This document shows, in pieces, positions 45,279-54,240 of a stretch of DNA of 64,000 bases. The notes beneath the pieces are model-generated. The model was not told the DNA's origin. It was given only the letters and a program-made list of their open reading frames with translations, and searched no databases. Numbering within the stretch: the stretch's first letter is position 1; the number at the start of each line of letters is the position of its first letter. Position numbers and translations under genes: made by a program. Source of the DNA: an uncultured Treponema sp. (lineage in GTDB: Bacteria > Spirochaetota > Spirochaetia > Treponematales > Treponemataceae); contig NZ_CAMCEC010000003.1 of assembly GCF_945873775.1 (NCBI RefSeq), positions 1-64,000 on the forward strand. Direction: 5' to 3'.

Positions 45279-45304
45279 AATTCACCTCGATTGTGATTTT
45301 TTAG

Positions 45305-46240
45305 TTAGCTTTTATGCTGTAATGCTGCTGATTTTACTCTTACGCTGAATGCCGGCACTTCTTTTGTCTCAAATGTTTTTGGGTATCTTGCAATTTCTGC
45401 GCGGAGTTTTGTTCCAAACGGAAGCTTTGCGCCCATTTTGTATTCAATTGATTTTCCAAGCTGAGCAACAAGTGCCCATCCGTCGTCGTCTTTTCGGCAG
45501 TTGGAAATTCCTTCTATGATGAGTCTTTCAGGCAAAACAAAATTGTGGGCAGGCATTTCAAATGTGCTTCTGGCATTTGGTTTGTAGTGAATTTGAAATC
45601 CTTGTTCCGGCGCATCTATTTTTGTAAAGATTGATTTTATCTGCTGAGAAACACGCTCGTCAAGAAGACTTGAAATGCTGATTGCCTTGTCTGCGGTTTC
45701 AAGCAAATTCTGTGAAGCTCTTGTAATGGAAACTGGTGTTTTAAAATCATAGTAGATAACAAACACGCGCACGCCTTCCGCTTTGAGCCCTGAAACAAGA
45801 ACTGAAAGGTCTCCGTCTCCTGCATAGAGAACAAGCGTGTCAAACCGTTCATCGCGGCTTTTTGTGTAGAATTCTTTTGCTGTGTTGAATACAATTGTTG
45901 TGTCTACAGCGTCTTCTTTTAGTGTTGGAAGTCTTCCGTTCGAATTTTCCTGCGAGCGCAAGTTGAATGTGTTGCGCTGAAATCCGGCTTCATCAAGTGC
46001 CCTGTAAAATTTCTGGTTTTCACGGTCAAATTCTGCGTTTGTTCCCATGAACACTTTTTTATCCGAGAACACGCATCTTTTGCCAGTTTCCGCTTCAATA
46101 AGAGAAGACGTGTATTCTGTGAGAGCTGCAAAATTTATTGAATAGTAATTTCCATCAATTCCGTCTTGCGCCAAATGTGAAAAGCCTTTTCTTGTATAAT
46201 TTCCGTCTATAACAAAACAGGCTCTTGCGATGTCTTCCAT
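45305..46240 (-). CDS. NYN-domain (LabA/DUF88-like) protein
   Basis: A 311-aa cytoplasmic protein. The NYN PIN-like nuclease domain covers about residues 1-185: the first Asp in FVIDGNY, LKEDAVDTTIVFNTAKEF, and LVLYAGDGDLSVLVSGLKAEGVRVFVIYYD supply the metal-binding acids. The C-terminal 100 residues (FVLPERLIIEGISNCRKDDDGWALVAQLG) resemble the LabA-type or OST-HTH extension. A role in RNA cleavage is likely by family but unproven. GGAGG precedes the ATG. Confidence 0.82.
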   Translation of the reverse strand: MEDIARACFVIDGNYTRKGFSHLAQDGIDGNYYSINFAALTEYTSSLIEAETGKRCVFSDKKVFMGTNAEFDRENQKFYRALDEAGFQRNTFNLRSQENSNGRLPTLKEDAVDTTIVFNTAKEFYTKSRDERFDTLVLYAGDGDLSVLVSGLKAEGVRVFVIYYDFKTPVSITRASQNLLETADKAISISSLLDERVSQQIKSIFTKIDAPEQGFQIHYKPNARSTFEMPAHNFVLPERLIIEGISNCRKDDDGWALVAQLGKSIEYKMGAKLPFGTKLRAEIARYPKTFETKEVPAFSVRVKSAALQHKS

Positions 46241-46430
46241 ATATCCTCCGTATATTTTTATTTTGCGTATATTAGCCTTTCAAAAGCTATATGTGTTTTG
46301 AAAATAGCTTCTTATACATTGAAGATTTTTCCTTCCCTGATTTGCATATTTTTTGCAATGTTTATATATAGAATATAAAAAAGTTCCGTGGAGTTTGCAA
46401 GCATTTCAAAAAAATTATCAGCTGAAAAAA

Positions 46431-46454
46431 AACTTCGGGCATTAACCCGAAGTT
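46431..46454 (-). terminator. Intrinsic terminator of the small membrane protein gene
   Basis: AACTTCGGG-N6-CCCGAAGTT, followed by eight T on the minus strand, 12 bp after the stop codon of the gene ending at 46467. Confidence 0.85.
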
Positions 46455-46466
46455 TTTAAAGTTGAA

Positions 46467-46874
46467 CTATTTCGTTTTTATAAATCCTGCAATTGCAATA
46501 ATCCAGCCGGCAATTATCATGTAGAATCCAAATGTTGCGTGCTTTAAGAATTCTTTTCCAATAAGACGTGAAAGCGCGCTGTTGTTCATCTGCACTACAA
46601 GAATTATTCCTCCCAGAATGCTTGCTGCAAGAGCAATCAGCTTAAAGAGCTTTGCATTTTTTATTTTGATAAAGCAAAGAACTGCGCCTGCCACAGCTCC
46701 GATAAAAATCAAAAGAATTCCTGCGCTTATTACAGAAGAATCTTTTGAAATAAGATCGAATCCGTTCGCTGTCTGCCCAAGAGCCTTGAACAGCGGACAC
46801 AAAAATCCAATGGCGCAAATTGCCATTCCTGCCAAATAAAGATGCTGAATAATTCCAACATTTTTCTTTCCCAT
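46467..46874 (-). CDS. Four-helix membrane protein, unknown function
   Basis: A 135-aa protein with four hydrophobic segments (LYLAGMAICAIGFLCPLF, ISAGILLIFIGAVAGAVLCFI, KLIALAASILGGIILVV, FGFYMIIAGWIIAIAGFI). Similar small proteins occur in treponemes; no function is known to me. GGAGG precedes the ATG and a strong terminator follows, so it is expressed on its own. Confidence 0.7.
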   Translation of the reverse strand: MGKKNVGIIQHLYLAGMAICAIGFLCPLFKALGQTANGFDLISKDSSVISAGILLIFIGAVAGAVLCFIKIKNAKLFKLIALAASILGGIILVVQMNNSALSRLIGKEFLKHATFGFYMIIAGWIIAIAGFIKTK

Positions 46875-46906
46875 AATTTTCCTCCTGCTAGGGATTTTGT
46901 AAGTGA

Positions 46907-47248
46907 TTAAAATGCTGACTGCATAGTTGCAATCTCATCATGCAATGATTTTTCTACAAAGCTATTTAAGGACATATTTAGTTTTTTTGCGGCAATAGCG
47001 ACTTGACTGTGAAAGAAAGGTGTAAGTCTTACATTGAACTTTCCAGAATACGGCTTTTCTGGCTCAATGCCATCTTCTTTGCACCATTCAAGATAGTCAT
47101 CAACAGAGGCATGAAATTCATTTTCAATTTCATCTACTGTTGTGCCTTGAAATGTAATTACTGTCCGAGTATTTATAACTTCTCCTGAAAAAATGCGGGC
47201 TTCATCATCATATTCCACGATTCCAACAAAGCCTTTATAATTCATCAT
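46907..47248 (-). CDS. hicB: HicB-family antitoxin
   Basis: A 113-aa antitoxin: the partial RNase-H-like HicB domain (YKGFVGIVEYDDEARIFSGEVINTRTVITFQG, VDEIENEFHASVDDYLEWC) is joined to a C-terminal ribbon-helix-helix (KFNVRLTPFFHSQVAIAAKKLNMSLNSFVEKSL) for DNA binding and autorepression. AGGAG precedes the ATG at 47248. It overlaps the toxin gene by 14 bp, with the toxin first, the usual HicAB order. Confidence 0.9.
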   Translation of the reverse strand: MMNYKGFVGIVEYDDEARIFSGEVINTRTVITFQGTTVDEIENEFHASVDDYLEWCKEDGIEPEKPYSGKFNVRLTPFFHSQVAIAAKKLNMSLNSFVEKSLHDEIATMQSAF

Positions 47249-47498
47249 TTTTAACTCCTGCATTATATAAAAATCTGCGCATTGATTTTATTGCGCCTTT
47301 GTCTGTTACTTTTTCTGGATGAGGACGATGGAATACAGCTCTTTCTCCATTCAATTCTATGCGAACTCTTGAGCCGTTTCCTTCTGATATATTTGCTCCT
47401 AATGATTTAAGCAAGTTTTCAATTTCTTTCCATTCAATATTTGACTGAACTGGATTCTTGAAGATTAAATCATAAATCCTCTTTTGCTTTGAGTTCAT
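47235..47498 (-). CDS. hicA: HicA-family mRNA interferase toxin
   Basis: An 87-aa toxin of the double-stranded RNA-binding-like HicA fold, expected to cleave mRNA. It has the longer variant form: IYDLIFKNPVQSNIEWKEIENLLKSLG, then GSRVRIELNGERAVFHRPHPEK. In classical HicA the catalytic His follows GS; here GSR is found and the likely His is in FHRPHPE, as in many annotated relatives. It is paired with HicB downstream. Confidence 0.85.
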   Translation of the reverse strand: MNSKQKRIYDLIFKNPVQSNIEWKEIENLLKSLGANISEGNGSRVRIELNGERAVFHRPHPEKVTDKGAIKSMRRFLYNAGVKNDEL

Positions 47499-47576
47499 AA
47501 ATAAATGATACTATAAAATGGTACTAATCGCAAATGATTTTTATGATAACTTAGTCAGTTGAAATGAAAAAAAAAT

Positions 47577-47609
47577 GCCAGCCTATAAACTGTATTGCTA
47601 TAAGCTGGC
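47577..47609 (-). terminator. Intrinsic terminator after the DUF362 gene
   Basis: GCCAGCCTATA / TATAAGCTGGC hairpin with a T-run on the minus strand, 22 bp after the stop at 47631. Confidence 0.8.
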
Positions 47610-47630
47610 TGTAAATTTTAAATCTAATCC

Positions 47631-48752
47631 TTAAAATTTTTCTAATTTGTACTTGCGGCTTCCAAGACCGATTTTTTCACCGTGGATTAGCGACATATCC
47701 CAGACTGATTCTGGCGTGGAATCTTTCCAAAGGTCTTTTGTTGGCTTGAGTCCTTTTTTTATGTTGTCTGCAATTTGCGAGTTTTCAAATCTTGCAGCCT
47801 GACAGCATAAGTCTGAGCATGCTTGATCCAGTGCAACCGGGTCAAAACTTGCTGCCATTCCAAGGTTTGGAATAAGCGGCGCGTCATTGAAAGCGTGGCA
47901 GTCGCACCAAGGACTTACATCGCGGATTATGTTTATGTGGAAGCAAGGACGTCCGTAGCATACTGCCTGAGTGTATTCAGCCATTTTGCAGTCAAGGTCT
48001 TCATTTGCGTTCCAGTTTGGATTATAGATTGCGTCAAAGTTGCAGGCTCCAATGCATCTTCCGCATCCTTTGCAAAGCTCTTGGTTTATAAAAGCTTTTT
48101 TATTTTCATAAGTGATTGCGTCTGAACCGCATTCTTTTGAGCACAAGCGGCATCCTTTGCAGGCTTCCTGATTTACCTGCGGTTTTCCTGTGTTGTGCTG
48201 ATCCATTTTTCCAGCACGGCTTCCGCAGCCCATTCCTATGTTTTTTATTGCTCCGCCGAATCCAGTTGCCTCGTGTCCTTTAAAATGTGAAAGGCTTATA
48301 AAAATGTCGGCATCCATTACGGCTCTTCCGATGTGGGCAGTTTTGCAGTATTCTCCGTTTACAATAGGAACGTCAACTTCATCTGTGCCTTTTAGTCCGT
48401 CTCCGATTATTATCTGGCAACCAGTTGTCGCCGGGGAAAATCCGTGCTTTTGCGCGCAGTCAAGATGGTCAAGAGCATTTTTTCTGTAGCCTGGATACAA
48501 AGTGTTGCAGTCCGTAAGAAATGGTTTTCCGCCAAGTTCTTTTACTAGTTCTGCAACGGCTCTTGCGTAATCCGGACGCAGGAATGAAAGGTTTCCGTCT
48601 TCCCCGAAGTGAAGCTTTATAGCGGTGAATTTTCCGTGAAAGTCAATTTGCTCAATGCCGGCTTTCTTGCAGAGCTTTTTCAGCTTTGCCTCTATTCCGC
48701 CGTCCTGAGTTACACGGAAATCTGTAAAAAAAACTTTTGATTTTTTTTCCAT
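47631..48752 (-). CDS. DUF362-domain protein with two 4Fe-4S clusters
   Basis: A 373-aa cytoplasmic iron-sulfur protein. The N-terminal DUF362 domain (residues 1-185) includes HFGEDGNLSFLRPDYAR, LTDCNTLYPGYRKNALDHL and ISLSHFKGHEATGFGGAIKNIGMG. Two ferredoxin motifs follow: CKGCRLCSKECGSDAI and CKGCGRCIGACNFDAI. The role is unknown; it is common in anaerobes and may move electrons or help cluster metabolism. GAGGAAG precedes the ATG and a terminator follows. Confidence 0.9.
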   Translation of the reverse strand: MEKKSKVFFTDFRVTQDGGIEAKLKKLCKKAGIEQIDFHGKFTAIKLHFGEDGNLSFLRPDYARAVAELVKELGGKPFLTDCNTLYPGYRKNALDHLDCAQKHGFSPATTGCQIIIGDGLKGTDEVDVPIVNGEYCKTAHIGRAVMDADIFISLSHFKGHEATGFGGAIKNIGMGCGSRAGKMDQHNTGKPQVNQEACKGCRLCSKECGSDAITYENKKAFINQELCKGCGRCIGACNFDAIYNPNWNANEDLDCKMAEYTQAVCYGRPCFHINIIRDVSPWCDCHAFNDAPLIPNLGMAASFDPVALDQACSDLCCQAARFENSQIADNIKKGLKPTKDLWKDSTPESVWDMSLIHGEKIGLGSRKYKLEKF

Positions 48753-48837
48753 AATCTTCCTCGCTTTGGTTTGTGTGTTGTATGTGTTTTAATTTATTAT
48801 ACTGAATGTCGATTTTTGATAAAAGTAGATACTTTGC

Positions 48838-48965
48838 TGTTATTCCTATGCTAACAAGTTTGTCATTGCCGTGCTTGACACGACAATCTAATGCAAAATT
48901 TCAATAGATTATTAACTGAATTTTTTTCAGAAACATCGCAGGGGCGAGCCCGATAATGACATTGA
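48838..48965. repeat. Dispersed REP-like palindromic repeats
   Basis: TTGTCATTGCCGTGCTTGACACGACAATC and a decayed GCGAGCCCGATAATGACA unit in the mraY-DUF362 gap; no gene in 48753-49012. Confidence 0.7.
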
Positions 48966-49012
48966 ATTATAAAACTCAAAATTTAATTTATTATATTAGC
49001 TGAAAATTCTCC

Positions 49013-50083
49013 TTATCTGATTTTAAAGAATATTCCGAGCATTGCGACAGTTATCAAAAGCTGAATTATCATAAACTTGATGAGCACTTGAGTTGGCGAC
49101 CAGCCTTTGTTTTTTCTCATGTGGTCGTGCAGCGGAAATCTTACTGTTTCAAAAATTGAAATATGGAAGAATCTTTTTAGCGCGACTTTTAAAAGTCCTA
49201 TGCCGCCGTTTACAAAAATAATTGAAGAAGTTGCAAGGAATAAAAACGGGTTTCCGCTTACCATTACACATACGCCGATAAAAAATCCCAGAGCGCGTGA
49301 GCCTGCGTCTCCCATAAGAACTGAGCTTGGAAACGCATTGTGCCACAAGTATCCCATAAGAACTCCGGCAAGGCAGAATGTTATTATTGCCCAGGAAGCT
49401 CCGTCTTTTAAATGCGGAACAAGAAGGTATGTTGAAATGTCAACATGGCCAAGCACGATATAAAAAAGCGCGCCCATAGTCAAAAGCGCAATCAGAACCA
49501 GAGTTGAACTTAATCCGTCTACTCCGTCTGTGCAGTTTGTTGTGTTTACAGACATCCAAAGCATGATTACTGTTATTGCAACGTAAAGCCAGCACGGAAT
49601 ATGAATCGTAGTTGAAAAAAATGGAAACCAAAATCTGAGTCTTCCGTCTGGAGAAGTCTGCGAAAGATAATGCATTAAAAGAACTGCCGCCGCCACTGCA
49701 ATCACAAAATCCAAAAAAGCCTTTCTGTATTCTCCCCAGCCTTTTAAACTTCTGTCGTCTAAAAAACCAGTAAGCATCATAAGCCAAGTAAGCGCAAGAA
49801 TTCCAGACTGAAGGTAATCCAGCGGAACAATTATAAAGCAGAGTATTACAAAGATTGTTATAAACACAACGCCAGAACCTGTCGGCTTTCCTTTTGCGGT
49901 TTCTTTTGTCAGTGTGAATTCTCTTCCTCTGTCGCTTGGAAGATACTTGTAGAATTTTGGAATTAATACTTTGGAAAGAAAAAATCCTGTGTAAAGCGCA
50001 AGCGCAATCAGAACTGTATATGACTGAAAAAGCCTAGCCGGTCCCCAAAAGTTTTTCAGCAAGCCGCCAAGATAGTAAATCAA
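49013..50083 (-). CDS. mraY: Phospho-N-acetylmuramoyl-pentapeptide transferase
   Basis: Inner-membrane enzyme making lipid I from UDP-MurNAc-pentapeptide and undecaprenyl phosphate. The 356-aa protein has about ten membrane helices. Active-site motifs are GFLDDRSLK, NTTNCTDGVDGLSS and VLMGDAGSRALGF, and FPLHDHMRKNKGWS provides the conserved His-rich loop. It stands apart from other mur genes. The first codons MIYYLGGLLK match the family start. Confidence 0.95.
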   Translation of the reverse strand: MIYYLGGLLKNFWGPARLFQSYTVLIALALYTGFFLSKVLIPKFYKYLPSDRGREFTLTKETAKGKPTGSGVVFITIFVILCFIIVPLDYLQSGILALTWLMMLTGFLDDRSLKGWGEYRKAFLDFVIAVAAAVLLMHYLSQTSPDGRLRFWFPFFSTTIHIPCWLYVAITVIMLWMSVNTTNCTDGVDGLSSTLVLIALLTMGALFYIVLGHVDISTYLLVPHLKDGASWAIITFCLAGVLMGYLWHNAFPSSVLMGDAGSRALGFFIGVCVMVSGNPFLFLATSSIIFVNGGIGLLKVALKRFFHISIFETVRFPLHDHMRKNKGWSPTQVLIKFMIIQLLITVAMLGIFFKIR

Positions 50084-50282
50084 AGTAAGACCCCTTTTGT
50101 TATAATTCTATAATTATATCATAAAATCTGCCAGCGTTCAATGTGTGTTCTTTTGTTCAATTTACGCTGTGGCAATTATGGTGTGTTGATTTTTACTCGG
50201 AATATTTTTATAATTTGAAAAGTATTTCTAAGAACTTAAGTTTCTGGATTTTTTCTTGCTGGGAGAGTGAAGGGAGTTTTCT

Positions 50283-51563
50283 GTGCCGGTTGAAGACGAA
50301 GAATTTTTCGCTGAAAATATTGAAAGTGTCAACAGGCTTACAACTGGCATTTTGCTGCTTGGAAATGTTCTTGCGCCACTTTTTATTGTTATCAGCAAGA
50401 TTGGCATTTTTGAAATTCCCTATTCATATTCAGTTACACTTGGAATCGTCATAGCTTTATTTTCTATTATTCAGAGCATTTTTGTCTATGTTTTCCGCTG
50501 GCACAGAATTCCTATGGTGTTCGGGCTTTGCGTTATGGCTGCGATTTTGGCGTACATGGGAACAAACGGACATATCGGAATCAATATTTCTTATGCGCTT
50601 GTAGTTTTTCTTAGCTGCCTTTATTACAATGCTGTGCTTACAAGATGCATTGCACTTGTCTGCTACGTTTTTATGATTGCTTCAATTTATTTCCGCGCAA
50701 AAATTATGTGCGTCAGTTTTAACACAACTGAAAGCTTTTACTTTTTTTCGCAGAGCGCAGGATTTACAATTGAATTTGTTTTTTCCTACATTATAGCGGT
50801 TGCGCTTTCCAAAAGAAGCCGTTCAACTCTTAGCCGCGCGCTTACAAAGGCTTTTCAGCTGAAAGATACTCAGATGAAGATTATGGAATTTATTCCAAGA
50901 ATGCTTGAAAGCCACGAGCTTTTTACGGGCCACCATGTCCGCCATACTGTAAAATATGTGGAGCTTATTTCCAGGGAACTTGTAAAGGAAGGTCATTACA
51001 AGGAAATTCTTACAGAGCAGGCAATTTCTGTTTATTCCGCCGCGGCAAACTTGCACGACATTGGCAAAGTTCACATTCCAGACAGCATTCTTAACAAGCC
51101 CGGAAAATACACTTATGAAGAATTTCAAATGATGAAAGCTCATCCTGCTGAAGGAAAAAGGCTTGTGCAGCTTTTGCCTATGATAAACAGAGGCTGGTTT
51201 AACATGGTTGCGGAACAGATGGCTTACTGCCACCATGAAAAATATGATGGAAGCGGCTATCCGAATGGACTTTCTGGAAATGAAATTCCTCTTTGCGCCC
51301 GCATAATGGCTGCTGCCGATGTTCTTGATGCCCTTTTAAGCTGGAGACCTTATAAACAGCCGTTTTCTATTGAGCGCACAATTGAAATTTTCAAGGAATC
51401 AAGCGGAAGTCATTTTGAGCCTTGCATTGTAGATGCCGTTATAAACATTGCTCCTGTTATTGAAGAAGTGTCAAAGTCATTCCGCAAGCAGGAAATTGAA
51501 GACGAGCAGAAAGAGTACGACTGGAGAGTTCAGCTTGTTGAAGGCCGTGAAAAAAGCAAGTAA
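50283..51563 (+). CDS. HD-GYP domain protein with membrane sensor
   Basis: A 426-aa predicted cyclic-di-GMP phosphodiesterase. Residues 20-180 form about six membrane helices (TGILLLGNVLAPLFIVI, FGLCVMAAILAYMG and others). A linker and the HD-GYP domain follow: GHHVRHTVKYVELI, AAANLHDIGKVHIPDSIL, HPAEGKRLVQ, HHEKYDGSGYPNGLSGNEIPLCARIMAAADVLDAL. All metal ligands appear present. It starts with GTG behind a good GGGAG site. c-di-GMP controls motility in spirochetes; the signal sensed is unknown. Confidence 0.9.
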   Translation: MPVEDEEFFAENIESVNRLTTGILLLGNVLAPLFIVISKIGIFEIPYSYSVTLGIVIALFSIIQSIFVYVFRWHRIPMVFGLCVMAAILAYMGTNGHIGINISYALVVFLSCLYYNAVLTRCIALVCYVFMIASIYFRAKIMCVSFNTTESFYFFSQSAGFTIEFVFSYIIAVALSKRSRSTLSRALTKAFQLKDTQMKIMEFIPRMLESHELFTGHHVRHTVKYVELISRELVKEGHYKEILTEQAISVYSAAANLHDIGKVHIPDSILNKPGKYTYEEFQMMKAHPAEGKRLVQLLPMINRGWFNMVAEQMAYCHHEKYDGSGYPNGLSGNEIPLCARIMAAADVLDALLSWRPYKQPFSIERTIEIFKESSGSHFEPCIVDAVINIAPVIEEVSKSFRKQEIEDEQKEYDWRVQLVEGREKSK

Positions 51564-51663
51564 AACGCTTTACGTGCAGTTTTGCTTTTAATATCATTAC
51601 TGGGCAGCGACCCGATAATCCAGTTTGCTTTTCAATTTCAGTTTTGTATCTGTAGTATTCTTA

Positions 51664-51748
51664 AAATTCTCGGCGAGAATTTCTTTAAAACACGCCGTAC
51701 TTTTTAAATTTCACGCCGGGAATTTTTAAAAACTCGGCGTGTTTTTTT
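51664..51748. terminator. Bidirectional terminator between the HD-GYP gene and aroA
   Basis: AAATTCTC-GGC-GAGAATTT (51664-51682) is followed by two CACGCCG arms (51691, 51712) that can each pair with one CGGCGTG (51734-51740) trailed by a T-run on +. It serves both converging genes. A REP-like remnant lies at 51590-51622. Confidence 0.7.
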
Positions 51749-53138
51749 AGGCTTGCGTGAATCCAGCTCCTATTTTGTTCATGGCTTCAAAGAATTCAGG
51801 AAAGCTTACAGAACAGCATTCGGCGTCTTTTACTTTTACTTCTTGACCTTCTTTTAATCCAAGTCCTAGGCATGCAAGGCTCATTGCGACTCTGTGGTCA
51901 AGGTAGCTTTCAACTTCTGCGCCGTGCAGGGTAAACGCTGGATTTTCTTTTCCGTCATTTAGGACTGGCGAATGTCCGTGGATAACCAAAAAATCTTCGC
52001 CTTCTTCTACTTGCGCGCCAAGTTTTTCAAGCTCGCTTTTTAGAACCTTTATGCGGTCTGTTTCCTTTCTGCGGCAAACTCCAATGTCTTCAATAAATAC
52101 AGTTCCTTCCGCAAAGCAAGAAACTGCGGCAAGAGCGCAAACTGCATCGGGGAATCCAGAAAGATTTACGTGAAGCTCCTTGTCTTTTAAAAGCTCCGTG
52201 GAAAGTTGTCCTGTTCCGTTTCTGGCTTTTGTTCTGCCGCGCACTTTGAGCGAGCAGGCTTGCTTGTCAAGTTCAATGTCCGCTCCAAGTGATTTTAGAA
52301 CTTCAACTATTGCCTCATCGCCCTGAGTTCCGCTTAAGTCCACGTTGTCGATTGTAATTTCGCTGTCTGTGATTAAGGCTGCAATCAGCGGAAATGCCAC
52401 GGCTTCCCAGTCGCTTGGAATTATTTTGTCGAACGCCTTGATTTTTGCAGGACCGTCAACTTCAATGTGCTTAAAGTCCTTGGACATTCTGACTTTTACT
52501 CCGCAGCTTTCAAGCCACTTTTGAGTCATGTAAAGATACGGAGTTTCTTTTGGATTTGAAAGTTCGATTTTGAGAGTTCCGTTTAGCCTGCAAGCCGCCA
52601 TCATCATTCCAGAAATATACTGGCTAAGCTCGCCGCCTGTTTTTACTGTATTGCTTGCATTTATAGGGCCTTTTATGAGCATTGGGCAAGTTCCGCTTTT
52701 TTCTTCCGCAGTGAATGCCTGCGCTCCAAGCTGCCTTAATGCGTCTACAACGTGGCTTACGGGGCGTTTTCTTATGCTTTCGTCCCCAGTGAATACGCTC
52801 CAGCCTTCAAATGTGGCTGCGATTGGCGACATAAAGTAAAGCAGCGAGCCGGAATTTCCTACGTCAACAATATTGCTTGGCAAGTGGATTTCGTTTCCTG
52901 CTCCTTGGACTGTCCAAGTCTGCCCGATTTTTACAGAGCCTTCTTCCAGTTCAATTTTTGCGCCCATAAGAGGAACTGCACGGCTTGCGCTAAGACAGTC
53001 TGCGCTTGGAAGAGGATTGCGTATATATGAAGTTCCTTCTGCAAGGGAAGCAAGCAAAAGCGCTCTGATTGTATGCGATTTAGAGCCCGGAACTTGAATG
53101 TGTCCATTGAGGGCTGTTTTTTTAGCAATGATTTTCAT
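51747..53138 (-). CDS. aroA: EPSP synthase (3-phosphoshikimate 1-carboxyvinyltransferase)
   Basis: Adds the enolpyruvyl group of PEP to shikimate-3-phosphate in the pathway to aromatic amino acids. The 463-aa protein shows VPGSKSHTIRALLLASLAEG, VDVGNSGSLLYFMSPIA (the NSG form of the PEP loop), DESIRKRP, GELSQYISGMMMA and RRKETDRIKVLKSELEKLG. It is the last gene of the minus-strand pot cluster, one base after potD, and so probably co-transcribed with a polyamine importer, an unusual pairing. Confidence 0.94.
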   Translation of the reverse strand: MKIIAKKTALNGHIQVPGSKSHTIRALLLASLAEGTSYIRNPLPSADCLSASRAVPLMGAKIELEEGSVKIGQTWTVQGAGNEIHLPSNIVDVGNSGSLLYFMSPIAATFEGWSVFTGDESIRKRPVSHVVDALRQLGAQAFTAEEKSGTCPMLIKGPINASNTVKTGGELSQYISGMMMAACRLNGTLKIELSNPKETPYLYMTQKWLESCGVKVRMSKDFKHIEVDGPAKIKAFDKIIPSDWEAVAFPLIAALITDSEITIDNVDLSGTQGDEAIVEVLKSLGADIELDKQACSLKVRGRTKARNGTGQLSTELLKDKELHVNLSGFPDAVCALAAVSCFAEGTVFIEDIGVCRRKETDRIKVLKSELEKLGAQVEEGEDFLVIHGHSPVLNDGKENPAFTLHGAEVESYLDHRVAMSLACLGLGLKEGQEVKVKDAECCSVSFPEFFEAMNKIGAGFTQA

Positions 53139-53139
53139 A

Positions 53140-54183
53140 TTATTCAGTGAATCTTATTTCCTGCCAAAGCTCGTTGTATTTGTCTAGGTCTTCGCCAAGG
53201 TCTTCCTTTAGAACGCAGTTTGACATTTGGTCTGCCTCATACATTGCTTTTGTTGTCATGTATTGGGCGGCATCCTTATTTACAAAGCAAGGAAAGTGGA
53301 AAGCGTCAAGAAACTTTGCGTAGACTTCAGGACGATGTATATAGTTTATAAATTCATTGGCAAGGTCATAGTGAGGAGCATCTTTTAGAATGCACATGCT
53401 GTCAAGGTAAGAAGGTCCGCCTTCAGCTGGAATAAAGAAGTCGATTGTTTCTTCCCATTTGTCTTCAGGAACTTCTCCAAATACAACTTCCGCATATCCT
53501 TGGCAAAGCCAGAAGTCGCCGGAAGCAAATGACTTTCCGAATCCTTCAGCGTCAAACTTTACAAGGTTCGGCTTCCAGTTTTTTACTATGTAATCCGAAG
53601 CTTCTTTCAGCTCATTCTGGTTAACTGTATTTATGCTGTAGCCAAGAGTTGTAAGGGCGTCCCCAATAACTTCGCGCATATCGTCCATCATTGTGGCGTG
53701 TCCTGCAAACTGCTTGTCTGCAAAAATGTTCCAGGTTCTTTCATAATCCGCGGAAACTTTTGTCTTGTTCACGGCAATTCCGGCGGCTCCAAGATAATAT
53801 GGAACGCAGTATTTCATTTGCGGATCGTAATCAGCTTTTTCAAATACAAGCGGATTTATGTGGCTTTTGTTTGTCATCTTGCTTTGGTCAAGCTCGCGGA
53901 ACATTCCTTGCTTAATCATAATCGAGCAGTAATCCTGAGACGGAACAACTATGTCGTAGCCTTTTGCTCCTGCTCTTAGCTTTGCATACATTTCTTCATT
54001 TGAAGCGTAGCTGTCTACTTTTACAGTGCAGTTGAATTCTTTTTCAAAGTCGCGCAAAACTTCATCCGGCGTATAGTAAGTCCAGTTGTAAAGGTAGACT
54101 TCATTTTCTTCTTTGCATGAAAAAAACGAAACAGAGGCGCAGGCGATAAAAGCTGAAATAATTGAACAAACTCTTTTTTTCAT
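53140..54183 (-). CDS. potD: Spermidine/putrescine-binding lipoprotein
   Basis: A 347-aa solute-binding protein with a lipoprotein signal ending VSFFSC. It then reads EVYLYNWTYYTPDEVLRDFEKEFNCTVKVDSYASNEEMYAKL, the PotD/PotF start, with IVVPSQDYCSIMIKQGM and VPYYLGAAGIAVNKTKV later. Acidic and aromatic residues of the polyamine pocket appear present. It lies 57 bp behind potC in potABCD. Confidence 0.93.
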   Translation of the reverse strand: MKKRVCSIISAFIACASVSFFSCKEENEVYLYNWTYYTPDEVLRDFEKEFNCTVKVDSYASNEEMYAKLRAGAKGYDIVVPSQDYCSIMIKQGMFRELDQSKMTNKSHINPLVFEKADYDPQMKYCVPYYLGAAGIAVNKTKVSADYERTWNIFADKQFAGHATMMDDMREVIGDALTTLGYSINTVNQNELKEASDYIVKNWKPNLVKFDAEGFGKSFASGDFWLCQGYAEVVFGEVPEDKWEETIDFFIPAEGGPSYLDSMCILKDAPHYDLANEFINYIHRPEVYAKFLDAFHFPCFVNKDAAQYMTTKAMYEADQMSNCVLKEDLGEDLDKYNELWQEIRFTE

Positions 54184-54240
54184 AGAAACTCCTGTGCAAG
54201 GCTGGCATTTAAGGTCAGCTTTGCTTTTTTGCAGAATGAA